Below are positions 24,470-35,052 of a DNA stretch of 64,000 bases, one piece after another. The notes below the pieces were generated by a model. The model did no database searches. It saw only the letters and a list, made by a program, of their open reading frames with translations, and was not told the DNA's origin. The DNA is taken from assembly GCA_009760855.2 (NCBI GenBank), contig WPIO01000007.1, forward strand, positions 6,932,501-6,996,500, in the 5' to 3' direction. A program made the position numbers and the translations under genes. The DNA comes from Cristatella mucedo (lineage: Eukaryota > Bryozoa > Phylactolaemata > Cristatellidae). Each line of letters opens with the position of its first letter. The first letter of the stretch is position 1.

Positions 24470-24725
24470 ATCAATTAAAAACGGGTGATGGTGTCGCCAT
24501 ATTTGCCCATTCCTCCCTCAATTTCAAAACGTTTGCAGTCCCCTCAAAGCAGTCTTTCGAATCTCTTGTTTTGAGCTCATCTGACAATAAGTGGTGGTAT
24601 ATATCTATCGCTATCCCAGGTACCAAGTCATGCTTTATCTCAGATTTCGCTGACCTTATTTCGATTTTGTGTGCGAGAAATCAATCTTCATTTTTTCAAT
24701 ACACCCTTTGATTTATGAATTTGCT
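24470..24725 (+). mobile_element. Family A LINE endonuclease fragment
   Basis: The frame reads GDGVAIFAHSSLNFKTFAV, then IPGTKSCFISDFADLISILC, matching the APE-type endonuclease of L2-like ORF2 (GGGVAI...YRPPGTKSSF...). The same segment, better kept, occurs on the minus strand at 46.2-46.5 kb. The GDFN-type block that should follow is lost. This domain would nick target DNA. Confidence 0.65.
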
Positions 24726-25459
24726 TACTTCTGGTTTAAAAAAGCATAAATATTTTCTCCGCATGTTGACTAAAAGTGAGATGGAGCAGAAAGTCGGAAT
24801 AAAAGAGAGAGGTTGAAAAGAAAGCACACATGTCAAGTAAATTGATGACGATTCTTTTGAAAAAAATTAAGACGAATGGTGCTGAACTTATACACTGCTT
24901 AGAGACTGAATTAAAAGACTACGGACGTCAACCAAGTGATATAAAACATGGAAAGAGAAGAACGAACCATACCATAGGCAAAAATAGTTAGGAAACGCAG
25001 TTCATACAGATATTGCCATCTATTCTAAGAAAAATGCCGATGACGACGCTGTTGAGCTGGTTCAAAAAAGACAAGGAACTTGTTGGCATTGGTAGAATAA
25101 CAAGATTTGAGAATCACCAAAATCTGGAAGAAAATCAGAAAATAATGTTGTTCACGCTGTTCTAAAATTTAAAAATGTTGGCTAAATAAAATTGTATCCA
25201 ACAACAAAGCTATCAATGATATCACAAGCTCTTGTAATGAAATGATTACTCTTGGATCGTAATATTTTCAACACCGAAACAATATACCATCAGTAACCTG
25301 TGAATGTTCAGTTACATAAACTTGTTTTGAGCTTGGATTAGCAAATGACGAGGAAGTGAATCGATCGTGGCTATTATATTCACCAATTAATAAAGCTGCT
25401 TACTGTTTCGCTGCCAATTGTTAATATCATTGAATGGAAATTGGCAATCTTCGTTTGAG
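24726..25459. other. AT-rich unassigned DNA, possibly the 5' part of the adjacent hAT remnant
   Basis: Many stops in all frames. No motif is recognised with confidence. Confidence 0.35.
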
Positions 25460-26927
25460 TTAACTTATTGAGTCAAACAATGGAAAAAAACAGAAAAGTT
25501 ACGGTCACATGAAGACAGTTTGAGCCATCTTAAAGCTTGTGCTACATGGAAGGCATCTGAACAGCTGATAGCTAATAGTACTGGAATTGGCACAGTAATT
25601 GAAATAAAACGTTGGCGAGTTATTTGGAAAAAACACTTGACTTTATTATTGTCTTGTTTCACAAAACAAGGCACTTTGTGGCCACGTAAAAAGTTTGAGC
25701 TTAGATGAGTATAAACGTGCTTGAATTTGCTTTAATTTTAATTTAATGATCAAGCTTATTGCTCAGTATGACTCCCTGATGGAAAAACACCCTCGATGTG
25801 CACAAGAAAATCCAGGATCCTTTTCTTATGTGTCAGCCAAACTTCAAAGTCAATTCATCCACCTGCTTGTAACAACTGTAAAAAGCAAGTTGTTAACAGA
25901 TGTAAGAAAAAGCGAGTATTATGCTTTCTTAGTCGATTCAACTCCTCATTTAGGACATCGAGAAGAGCTTGCCCGAGTCATCAGGTATGTCAACGTAGGT
26001 TTTGAAAGTAAGAAAGTTATGATCAAAGAAGCATATTTAGGTTTTGTTAAGATACGCACAAGTGAGCAGCAGGCCTTGAAAAGGTAATTCTAGAGAGTTT
26101 TAAATCCAACAAAATCTCCTTGGCCAACTGTCAGTCACAATGCTATGACCATCCTGTTGTGATGATTGTATTTATTTCTGTCCTTCAATAGAGAACATGT
26201 GCCAGAAATCCCTAGCATCATTTGTCAACTGCGACGACCGCAGTTTAAATTTAGCAGAAGTACTCTATGCTAAATAGGATCCAACTGTAGTTACATTTTT
26301 GGAACAGGCGAAAGTTTTTATTCATTTTTACTCGTGTGACACTTTCTTGGGATAAATTGAAAAAAGCACTGACTTTAACAGTACAGCCGGAATCTAACAC
26401 ACGCTAGATTGACCGGTCAGAAGATGTCAGAGCTGTATACGAAGAGCTTAAAGAACTGATAGAGCTGCTGCAAAGCATGCCAGAAGACCTATCAATGAGT
26501 TATAAAAAACCGGAACTGTCTCAGCAGTTTCTTTCAAGCATAATATATTTTAACTTCATAGTTTTACTGTAATTCTGGAACACTGTTTTGGCAAAATTGA
26601 TTAAATCCAGAAATGGCTGCAGGATATAATAATAATAATGCACTTGATAAAGCGCCCTCAGAGAACTCAATCGCTTTATACGCGCTTTACATTTGCTGCA
26701 AAGGAAAACGCGATTGAATGGTCAGTAATATCATGCAGGATCCTATGATGAACTTTAGGGAAGGAGCAGCTGATCTGGAATACCCGAAGCAAGAACTACT
26801 CGAACTTCGCAGTGATTTGAGTAAAAAATGCTGCAAGCATCGCAAAAGACAAATGCGCCGATTGAACCAAAGTGTCAAAGGTATGAGCATAAGCTCATCT
26901 TGTGCACGCCACAATTCACCGTGTTAG
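25460..26927 (+). pseudogene. Decayed hAT-superfamily transposase (ZMYM1-like, DUF4371 type)
   Basis: Short frames follow the order of ZMYM1/DUF4371-type hAT proteins. First comes HLKACATWKASEQL with RWRVIWKKHL (25520-25700). Then a 113-codon frame (25746-26087) has IAQYDSLMEKH, YAFLVDSTPH (the D-S-T of the RNase H-like core), RVIRYVNVGFESKK and EAYLGFVK. Next are remnants of the CxxHSLNLA block and LEQAKVFIHFYS (26.2-26.35 kb), VRAVYEELKELIELLQSM, and FREGAADLEYPKQELLELRS with RKRQMRRLNQSVKG (26718-26927). Stops and frameshifts are frequent. A 108-bp LINE fragment interrupts it at 26626. An active protein would catalyse cut-and-paste transposition in the nucleus. A decayed domesticated ZMYM-type gene copy is the alternative. 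Confidence 0.7.
26626..26733 (-). mobile_element. 108-bp family A LINE insertion with 8-bp target-site duplication
   Basis: The insert reads ATAATAATAATG then the inverted 3' UTR (CACTTGATAAAGCGCCCTC...GCTTTACATTTGCTGCAAAGG). It is flanked by TGCAGGAT at 26618-26625 and again at 26734-26741. Only the 3' end was copied. It lies inside the hAT remnant, so it is the younger of the two. Confidence 0.85.
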
Positions 26928-27059
26928 CATGTGACATCTGCAGTGCATCAAAGTAAATCTCTGACTCGTCGCATGTTCGCTTAGTATTGCCTGTAGCTAT
27001 TAAGTGAAGCGTGACATCGACCAAGACGTTGAATGAAATGGGCATGGTTTCAGTGCAAC

Positions 27060-27215
27060 GTAACGCCGGCCAAGTTAGGGTGCTCGCCTCTATCCACTGG
27101 TGTATATGTGCTTGCATAGGACGGCCGAGGTCATGGGCTCAAGCCCTTAGTCATAGGTGAGGCGCCGGGTTATAGATTCAGTTCTCTTAGGGTGAAATAT
27201 AAATAAATAAACAAT
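27060..27215 (+). mobile_element. tRNA-like SINE (family 2)
   Basis: GGCCAAGTTAGGGTGCTCGC resembles a tRNA A-box region, and GAGGTCATGGGCTCAAGCCC resembles a B box. A short body and an AAATATAAATAAATAAAC tail follow. The sequence differs from family 1. No intact cloverleaf is apparent, so it is not called as a tRNA gene. Confidence 0.55.
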
Positions 27216-27264
27216 AAAGTACTAAACCAAACATAAGAAAGAGACAGTGTGCTTGTTGAGTCGC

Positions 27265-27450
27265 AGCTTATGCGGTGAGCCGTGATTGCCCACCAGGTAA
27301 GGCGGTTGCTTTTCATGAACTCTGTCCCGAGGTCGTAGGTTCGAATCCTGCATTGGGAGATCCTGTATTGCCTCTGCAAGCAGCGGTGATAGTCATAAAG
27401 GCTCTTCTGTTACTAAACAAAAGTGGCTGTTAAATCTGCAAGTATTTTTT
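27265..27450 (+). mobile_element. tRNA-derived SINE (family 1)
   Basis: Head GGTGAGCCGTGATTGCCCAC with GGTAAGGCGG, B box GAGGTCGTAGGTTCGAATCC, and body ending GGCTGTTAAATCTGCAAGTA plus T-rich tail. Same structure as the 4.99 and 48.3 kb copies. It lies about 50 bases after the family 2 SINE. Confidence 0.72.
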
Positions 27451-28689
27451 TCCGGGGTGTGTCACAACTGCAGCTCATGCAGTCTTGATATAGACCAGCG
27501 CTAACAAAAACATTCGCACCATGTGCAACTTTACATGCAGCAAACCCCAAAAATATAAAACGCTACGCATAAATGAGATTTGCAAGTTGCGAGCGATCGC
27601 TCGCTCCGATAAAAGTATAGTTCAAGCTGCCAGCCCACAAAATGGAGAACGGAGCAGGGTGATGGTTAGATCGAAGTTTTTGATGCAGCTCACGGTTTTG
27701 GATCACAGAAAGAGCTCATATTAATTTTTGCATATACTCCAGCATGCAATAAATCACAATAATAAAAAAAATAAGTATCCATCTCCAGGCACAGACCGCA
27801 TTATTCTTGTAAACACCATTTTATCATTTATATTGTGTGATAATGTCTAAATTAATGTATGTTTACCTTCTATAATAATATTTCAAGAATACACGTTCAT
27901 TAAGCGACTTATGTGAGGGACGCGATAATAATTTTGTTCGGAGATTTGTACCGACCAAAAAACTCTTGCAACGTCGATTGATGTCGGTTTAATAGATATA
28001 ATTACGTTTTAAAAATTTTGAAGATTTTCAGAGTGCTGGCCAGAGTTCCCGGAGAGCGTTAATTCTTACCAATTACTAATTCTTAATTATTCCATTTGAA
28101 ACTGTAGCGGAATTTTGACTTGAACCATTTTAAACTGTCTTGCTCTCCAACTGCAGTTGATTATCCGTCTTTTTGAAGGAACAAATTCAATTCTTGACGA
28201 CTTTTCGATAACAGCCTCTACATCATTAACTCCAAATAGACGAGAAACTAGATTTCCTGAGAGATTGAGCGCAGTTGTTTACCCTCGACAGATGTATCTT
28301 TGAGACTGCACAAAAGGTTCGTGGCATCCTTGTTTAATGGTTCTTCAACGCGACACTTAAATTTTCCACGATTTTGATACTATTGTCATTGTTAAGGTTA
28401 TAGAGCTGGTTGAACATGAACTCTAAAATTGTGTCAGCAAACATGATTCTAATGGTGTCAGCACTCACCAGCTGTTTACTGTCTTTTGATTTCGGGTGAA
28501 AACAGCTGCTTTGCTGTTACTGTTAAACAGTTGCAAGAAACCTTAATCGCAAACTGCCTGGTCGTCATCAAGATAAAGTTACGAAGGAGCCTGGTATGTG
28601 TATGCAGCCTGGCCGGATCTCAGGTAGTTTTCCACCTTCCCGCTCTCGCGCCACTCTCACTTCCTCCTGGGGCACCGCTGGGGGACAGC
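27451..28689. other. Unassigned AT-rich DNA
   Basis: No gene or element is recognised. Confidence 0.4.
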
Positions 28690-29405
28690 TCAGTCGTTGC
28701 ATGACTATGCATTGACTAGCCCCTTGGTTCTGTCTCGGCTTGATTATTTAAATTCCCTTTTGGCTTGGCTACCAAAGAAAGCAACTAGGCCACTGCAGCT
28801 TACTATGAATATGGCTGTAAGGCTAGTTTTCAAGTCCCAGAGGTTTGAGCACGTGTCTACTTTGCTTAAAGAGCTAGGATGGATGCCGGTTCAGCAACGG
28901 ATACAGAGCAAAGTTCTTACGCTGACCCACAAGGCCAGCGACAGCTTTGCTCCTTCGTACCGAGCTGAACTGCTGCGCCAGTTTCAACCTCTTCGCACCC
29001 TCAGGTCCTGTGTGGACAATAAATTAGCTGTTCCACTCCTACGCTTAAAGACCGTTGGCGACTGAAGCTTTAGCTCTGCAGGTCCTAGGCTGTGGAACTC
29101 GCTTCCACAATTCTTACGAAACGACAACTACTCTTCTGGTTCCGACTAAGGCTAATCCTTTCCAGCTGTCCTGAGCTGCTACTTCCATGCTACTCGCTAC
29201 CTCAACTGTTCTCCCGATTTTGCAATGCTTCCCACGATCTCTTTGTTTCGTGAGACGAAGTCTGGCTATTCTTGGCTATCTTGGCTACCGAATGTGCACC
29301 GAAAGCCGCTTAGGGTATGAGTTCGCTATACGAAACTCTGCTGCGTAACACCCACATAGTCTTTATGACTTTGTGGGGTTACAGACGGAGATGGACTACA
29401 TTAAA
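28690..29405 (+). mobile_element. Family B LINE, longest visible C-terminal fragment
   Basis: The 28697-29065 frame holds LVLSRLDYLNSLLAWLPKKA, then LQLTMNMAVRLVFKSQRFEH and LLKELGWMPVQQRIQSKVLT. It is closed by a TGA at about 29063 where other copies have AGA (GGCGACAGAAGC). Downstream the family order continues (FSSAGPRLWNSLPQFLRNDN, then a shifted tail). The 3' UTR ends near TTACAGACGGAGATGGACTACATTA. Motifs match the region C-terminal to RT in L2-like ORF2. Inactive. Confidence 0.78.
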
Positions 29406-29667
29406 ATGGAATATGCACAACAAAGCCAGCTGTTTGATATTACCCTTCTGTGGGCGCCATCTGACTGGTGACGGCGACAAGCTTTCAGTGCATTACTTTC
29501 GAACCGTTATGCAAAGTTTGCTCTGCCAAGCTATGGATGCGCTGCGAAGAGCTTGTCTTTAGCGTTCCCAGGTGCTCTGCATGCTTACCTGTGCATGACT
29601 CAGTGTTCGATTCTCCCAAAGGGTCCAACAAGCCGGCGCTTCTGAGTGTTTCCTTGCGTTCTTGTGC

Positions 29668-29752
29668 ATAATAATAATAATACACTTGATAAAGCGCCCT
29701 CAGAGAACTCAATCTCTTTCTGGGCGCTTTACATTTGCTGGAAAGGAATGCT
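29668..29752 (-). mobile_element. Family A LINE 3' UTR fragment
   Basis: ATAATAATAATAATACACTTG then the inverted hairpin and TTTACATTTGCTGGAAAGGA. Only about 85 bases are present, comparable to the 108-bp insert at 26.6 kb. Confidence 0.75.
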
Positions 29753-30244
29753 TGTCTAAGCATGAGACGTTGCATGTCACTTTGCATCGGTCTTTGCTTC
29801 TCTTGCAGTGAGTTCTAAAGTGCTGAGATAGAGACTCTGCTCTCTCTAACTACGCTATAATGACCACCTTCTGCTCCATAATGCCACCGGAAGCATAGTC
29901 GTCCCGGAACAACCGGAAGTCGTAGCACAACCTTCTGGAGGCTTCAGACAAGACGCAGCCCAGTCGAAGAACTGACCGATGACATTTTATTTACTCGAGA
30001 TGGCTTTAGCAAAAACTGCCACCTATCGTACATTCATAGGCTCTTCAGGGATGGCCGAATGGCAGCCAGTTGCAGTAGTTTTATAAAACGTTGAGTGCTT
30101 GATGGATGATGCAGAGATTTCGTGTTGTTAGCTGTTAGTTTCGTCGAGCGTGTTGCACCAAAAATCTAGGGAACCGAAATTTGATAGTTAACAGTCATAG
30201 AAACATTGCGAACGATCGGCATCAAGATATACGAGCTGTATAAA
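29753..30244. other. Unassigned DNA
   Basis: No recognisable gene or repeat. Confidence 0.4.
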
Positions 30245-31153
30245 GTTAACTTTCAAAATTGGCTCTGCCAGCATATCTCCAGTTGCATCAGCTCGAAATC
30301 TAGGTGTCATATTCCAAAGCGACCTCTCGTTAGACGACCACATCAGCTCCACAGTCAAATCAGCCTATTTTCAGCTTCATAACATTGCTAAAATTAGGGC
30401 TTGTTTAGATAAGGATACCACGTCCAAGTTGGTCCATGCATTCGTGACATCTCGTCTCGACTTCTGCAACTCACTGCTTACTGGCCTACCAGCATGTGCG
30501 ATCAGGCGATTGCAGCTGGTGCAAAACTCTGCAGCTAGGCTTGTCTGTCGTGAGCGTCGCAGTTGCCACATTACTCCACTTCTCGCCGACCTGCACTGGT
30601 TACCAGTCAAGCAACGGATTGACTTCAAGGTTTTGTCGCTCACTTTTAGGTCTCTTCATTCTATGGCTCCAGCCTATCTTTCAGATATACTACCCCATCA
30701 GGCAAAGCATCGTACCACTCGCTTTTCGGAATCCAACAGTCTAGAAATACCTCGTACAAACCTTAAATCCTTTGGAGACCGTGCATTTAGCTCGTATGCT
30801 CCCACAGCCTGGAACTCCCTCCCGACCTGCATCAGAACATCCCCTGACCTGACCACATTTAAAAGAAACTTAAAAACATACCTATTTAGGACAGCATTTA
30901 GTGGGTCCTTGTGATTCGTCCTCGATGTGCTTATGCGTGCTGACACTGTTCATGCTGCCACTAACCACATTTGCATGCTGACCCAGTGCATGTAACCCCT
31001 AACCATGTTATTCATTTTGTTTGTTTTTCAAGCATGATTTTACTTACTATTCTATTGCGTATCACTTTTCAGCAAATGTAAAGCGCCTAGAAAGAGATTA
31101 AGTTCTCTGAGGGCGCTTTATCAAGTGCAATATTATTATTATTATTATTATTA
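30245..31153 (+). mobile_element. Family A LINE, C-terminal domain with complete 3' UTR and tail
   Basis: A 161-codon frame (30429-30914) runs from MVHAFVTSRLDFCNSLLTGL through IRRLQLVQNSAARLVCRERR, ITPLLADLHWLPVKQRIDFK and LKSFGDRAFSSYAPTAWNSL to FKRNLKTYLFRTAFSGSL. The upstream part (30245-30420) encodes the SLDDHISSTVKSAYF region in another frame. A UTR of about 240 bases contains the hairpin at 31080-31119 and an (ATT)n tail to 31153. It is a good reference for the family 3' end. Confidence 0.82.
31080..31119 (+). other. Conserved 3' UTR hairpin of family A LINE
   Basis: AAAGCGCC pairs with GGCGCTTT across about 24 bases. An inner AGAGA/TCTCT pairing gives a bulged stem-loop just before the (ATT)n tail. 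Pairing is kept in most copies, some with the GTGCC variant, so it probably serves as the RT recognition element. Confidence 0.6.
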
Positions 31154-31154
31154 A

Positions 31155-31300
31155 CTTCATCCAACCTCTTTCATCTCTCTATCTATTTATCTAACTAGGT
31201 ATCTAACTGCCTGTCTGTCTGCCTATTGTTCATGGATCTATCTATCTAAATGTCTTCCTGTCCATCTATCTGTCTGACTAACTAAATGCTAATTAGCTAT
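31155..31300. repeat. Degenerate (ATCT)/(GTCT) tetranucleotide repeat
   Basis: Many interrupted CTAT/CTGT units follow directly after the LINE tail, suggesting tail-seeded repeat growth. Confidence 0.7.
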
Positions 31301-32252
31301 CTATTGTGTTTTAGTTGTCTCTTCATTTCTCTCTCTCTCTCTGTTTTCTCTGTCCTCATCCCCTCTCTCTCAGTAGGTTGGTTCACTCTACCTCTCTATC
31401 CATTCTATCTCTTTCCTATACAACCGAATCATTCGTATGTCAGTTTTGGCACCTCGATATGCCGAACTTCGCTGAGTTTTGCTCCTATCTGCTCCCCGGA
31501 CAAAGAGGGGGCACTACCGATACTAGTGCAGCACCATCCATTGCATTTCAGGCAATTGAAGTCAACGCGAGCCTGAGAATGCTGGTTGCTGAGTGCCCCT
31601 CATTACCCGCCTTTACAGATGACGTCCTAGTGGCACTCGTTCATTAGCAGCACGCCGGCTCTGTTTCGAACTGCGAGGCGGCCTCAGGCTGCAATAGTGA
31701 GCAATTTGAGCGTCGGGCGAAGACGGCCACTAACAGTGATCGACGGGCGAGCTGGCGCAGCTGTCAAGATCGTCGAATACTTGGGTGCCAACTTACTGAC
31801 TTGATGAAGAAACGAGAGACCTATTCACCCTCTCATCGCCACGGCCGGCCTGACCGGCGACTACTGCCTGCGAGAGGAAAGGGAAAGGGTTTCCAAGGCA
31901 CCGGGCAGCTCGGCGGCCTCAGGTCTGTGCGGCGGTCTGTCTGCGTACCGGCTGGTGGTTCGTTCGGCCGCTCGGGCCTATGACCACCGCACTCCACCTC
32001 AGGGTCAGACCCGCGACGGCGGTGGTCGGCCTGGAAAAGTCAGCAGCGGACAGAGGCAGCTAGCGAACAGCTGCCGACATTAAGCTATTCACTTGTTAGT
32101 GAGCACCAAGATGGAGCACGAAGAAATGCGAACGCTCTGCAGAAAGATCGGGATGAAATATTGCCCCCTCCACCCGGCCGTGGGGCCAAACGGTTAACTG
32201 CTGCTCTACGGAAACACGCTTGGTCAATTGAATCCTCAGATGAACTTGTGTT
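31301..32252. other. Unassigned DNA
   Basis: Pyrimidine-rich until about 31.4 kb, then G+C-richer. Open frames have no recognised domain. Confidence 0.4.
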
Positions 32253-32324
32253 GGTGTGTGTGTGTGTGTGTGTGTATGTTTGCGTGTTCGTGTATGTGTA
32301 TGCTTGTTCGTGCGTGTGTTCGTG

Positions 32325-32355
<31 letters not shown>

Positions 32356-32398
32356 TCGTGTTCGTGTATGTGTATGCTTGTTCGTGTGTGTGTTCGTG

Positions 32399-32480
<82 letters not shown>
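32253..32480. repeat. Long (GT)n microsatellite with internal higher-order units
   Basis: A GT tract interrupted by two similar blocks (TTCGTGTATGTGTATGCTTG then TTCGTG...GTTCGTGCATG), followed by about 80 pure GT bases. Confidence 0.95.
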
Positions 32481-32481
<1 letters not shown>

Positions 32482-33091
32482 AAGCACTCGCCTTCGAGAG
32501 TGCTCGCTTGGTATGTGGGTGTTTTGCGAGTCACTAGGGCATTGTATGCCACCATGGGCAACCCATCTGCTATAACGATTTGAACTGCATGGCGATTGTT
32601 TCCCACAGATTGCCTAAAGCGATGCCGGTTTGAGAGCCCTGCTGATAAGCTACCCACTCGGTCGTGCACTGGGTCAAGTGTCTGGCGAGCAATTTCACGC
32701 TGCAGCTTCTGTCTAATTGGACTTGGTGGGCGAGGCTGGAGCTCGTTGAGCAGAGCCATTTGAGGCATTCGGCATCAGCCGCAATGCTACGGCGGCGAGG
32801 GGCAGCCAATTCCATCTGATAACCATCATGAAGTGTGAGCGGAATAGTTAAGCATCAAAGATGTTTTAATCAATGCAAAATGAGTCGGACTCGCTAGTGC
32901 TGCTGTGCTAGTTCACCTGCAAGGCTTCGATTGTCCGTGTACAAATACAGTAAAGGCTACCAGCGTCTGCTACGTAGTGAACTCGATGAACTCGATAGCT
33001 AGTAATCATGAAACAATACGTTAAAACTCGTCCATAAAGCGCATGCACTGACAGCTTGTGAGGCGTCAAGATTATCCTGAGTCCTGCAGCT
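32481..33091. other. Unassigned DNA
   Basis: No gene recognised. Confidence 0.4.
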
Positions 33092-34292
33092 TCTGTCTTA
33101 CCTCGGGGCTCTGTGCTTGGTCCAGTTCCTTGTTACGGTTTATACTCACCCTATTGCCGATGTGATTACCAAACACAATCTAGGCTTTCACTTATATGCA
33201 TATGTCACTCAGTTTTACCTTTACTTTGATCCCTCCCATCCCTCCAGCACGTCAAATTCTCTTAACTCCCTTGCTGCATGCATAGATGACATCTGCACAT
33301 GGATGGCAGCAAACTTTCTTAAAGTGAATGATGACAAAACCAGCTTACTAGCTACGGGCGAACCAAGTGTGATCCAGAAATTGGAAAGGTTAACGCTCAA
33401 AATTGGGCTCTGCCAGCATAACTCCTGTTGAATCTGCATGAAATCTAGATGCCATTTTTGAAAGTGATCTTTCATTGGACGACCACATCAGCTCCACCGG
33501 CAAGTTTGCCTACTTTCAACTGCATAACAGTGCTCAAATTCGGGCTTGTTTAGACAGGGATACCACTTCTAAATTGATCCACGCATTTGTGACATCCCGT
33601 CTTGACTTCTGTAATTCACTGCGTGCTGGCCTACCGGCATGTGCACTCAGGCGCTTACAGCTGGTGCAAAACTGTGCACCTAGGCTTGTCTGTCGTGAGC
33701 GCCGCAGTGGCCACATCACACCACTTCTCGCCGACCTGCACTGACTACCAGTCAAGCAATGGATCGACTTCAAGGTTTTGTCGCTCACTTTTAGGTCCCT
33801 TCATTCTTTGGCTCCAGCCTAACTATCAGGTCTACTACCATCAGGCCAAGCATCGTACCACCCGCTTTTCCGAATCTAAATGTTTAATTATACCTCGCAA
33901 ACATCAAATCCTTTGGAGACCGTGCCTTTAGTTCGTATGCTCTCAACACCTGGAAATAACTCCCGACTTGCATCAGGACATCTTCTGATTTGTCCTCATT
34001 TAAAAATAAAAATAAAAGGGCTTACATAAGTGACAGCATATATTGGGTCCATACGATTCCTCCGTAGTGTGCTCATGAGCGCTGACGCTGTGGCTGCTGC
34101 CACTAACCATAACTGCATGCTGACCCTGTGCATGTCACCTCTAACCAAGTTAGGCTTGTTCATTTCGCATGCTACCACTAGCCATTCGATAATGCTTCCT
34201 TTACAGTAAATGTGAAGTGCCTAGAAAGAAATTGAGTTATCTGAGGGTGCTATAACAAATGTGTTATCATTATTATTATATATTTCTAAAGT
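33092..34292 (+). mobile_element. Family A LINE, RT to 3' end, mutated catalytic motif
   Basis: Begins at the PRGSVLGP block of RT and passes through THPIADVITKHNLGFHLYAY, where the expected YADD reads YAYV. It continues with DDICTWMAANFLKVNDDKTS, SLIHAFVTSRLDFCNSLRAG-type sequence and the C-terminal domain with stops. It ends in the 3' UTR (GTGAAGTGCCTAGAAAGAAA) with an ATTATTATTATA tail. Loss of the metal-binding aspartates alone would kill the enzyme. Confidence 0.8.
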
Positions 34293-34888
34293 TGAAAGCA
34301 AGAATTGTAACCACCAAACTGCACACCTCCACGTAGTAATGCTCATGCGGAAAGAGCCACTAAGGTTGTGACACATTCGAGTGGCATACTGGTAATTCAC
34401 TCATACGCGCTTCCGCTACCGTCGTGCCCTGAGCGGATCTCGCTGGTCACTAATTCCACCGTCCTTGATATTAGTGCGGTAGGCAATGCCTTGACTAGCC
34501 GAAAGTAATTTTTCTCGGCATTCGTTTTTCGAACGCCGACGCGTACCACTCACCGAGCCAGGGCATCGGCGAAGAAACGCACTTGCTGTCGCTTCAACGG
34601 AAAGAGTTCTCCCTGCTATTTCAGTCAAAGTAAATGTAAATGACGCTCGCCCGAAGCTTTAGCAGCGAGCTTGGGCAGCGCTTAGCTGGAGCGTACGTGT
34701 GCTATCCGGCGGCCGCAGACGTGCGCATGCGCCAGAAGCATTAGAAATCCGCCCCTCAATTGTAAGCGTTTGGTCACCGTCTTCGCTATGGCACTTACTT
34801 GCCCATTATCCAAACATCAAGCAAATGTATTAGCCAGATGGCTCTTTGTCGCAAACGTATCTTGTATACCTTGTATACGCAGATATAC
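34293..34888. other. Unassigned DNA
   Basis: No gene recognised. Confidence 0.4.
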
Positions 34889-34932
34889 GTGTGTGTGTGT
34901 GTGTGTGTGTATGCGTGTGTGCGTGCGTGTGC
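34889..34932. repeat. (GT)n microsatellite
   Basis: A short GT tract with ATGC and GTGC interruptions, flanked by ATATAC sequence. Confidence 0.9.
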
Positions 34933-35052
34933 ACGTATATACATGCGTCAAATTTTGCCACTTCTCAATTAATTGTGGAAGCAGCTCATGAATTAAAGAA
35001 GACTTAAGAAGACTAAAAGGCTGTGCGTGGCTCTAAACATTTTGGCCAAGAC

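Noticed and set aside
27268-27360. Candidate tRNA gene with GGTTCGAATCC
   Set aside because: The same unit recurs with a shared non-tRNA body and AT tail at 5.0 and 48.3 kb, and no clean cloverleaf is apparent, so it is a SINE head.
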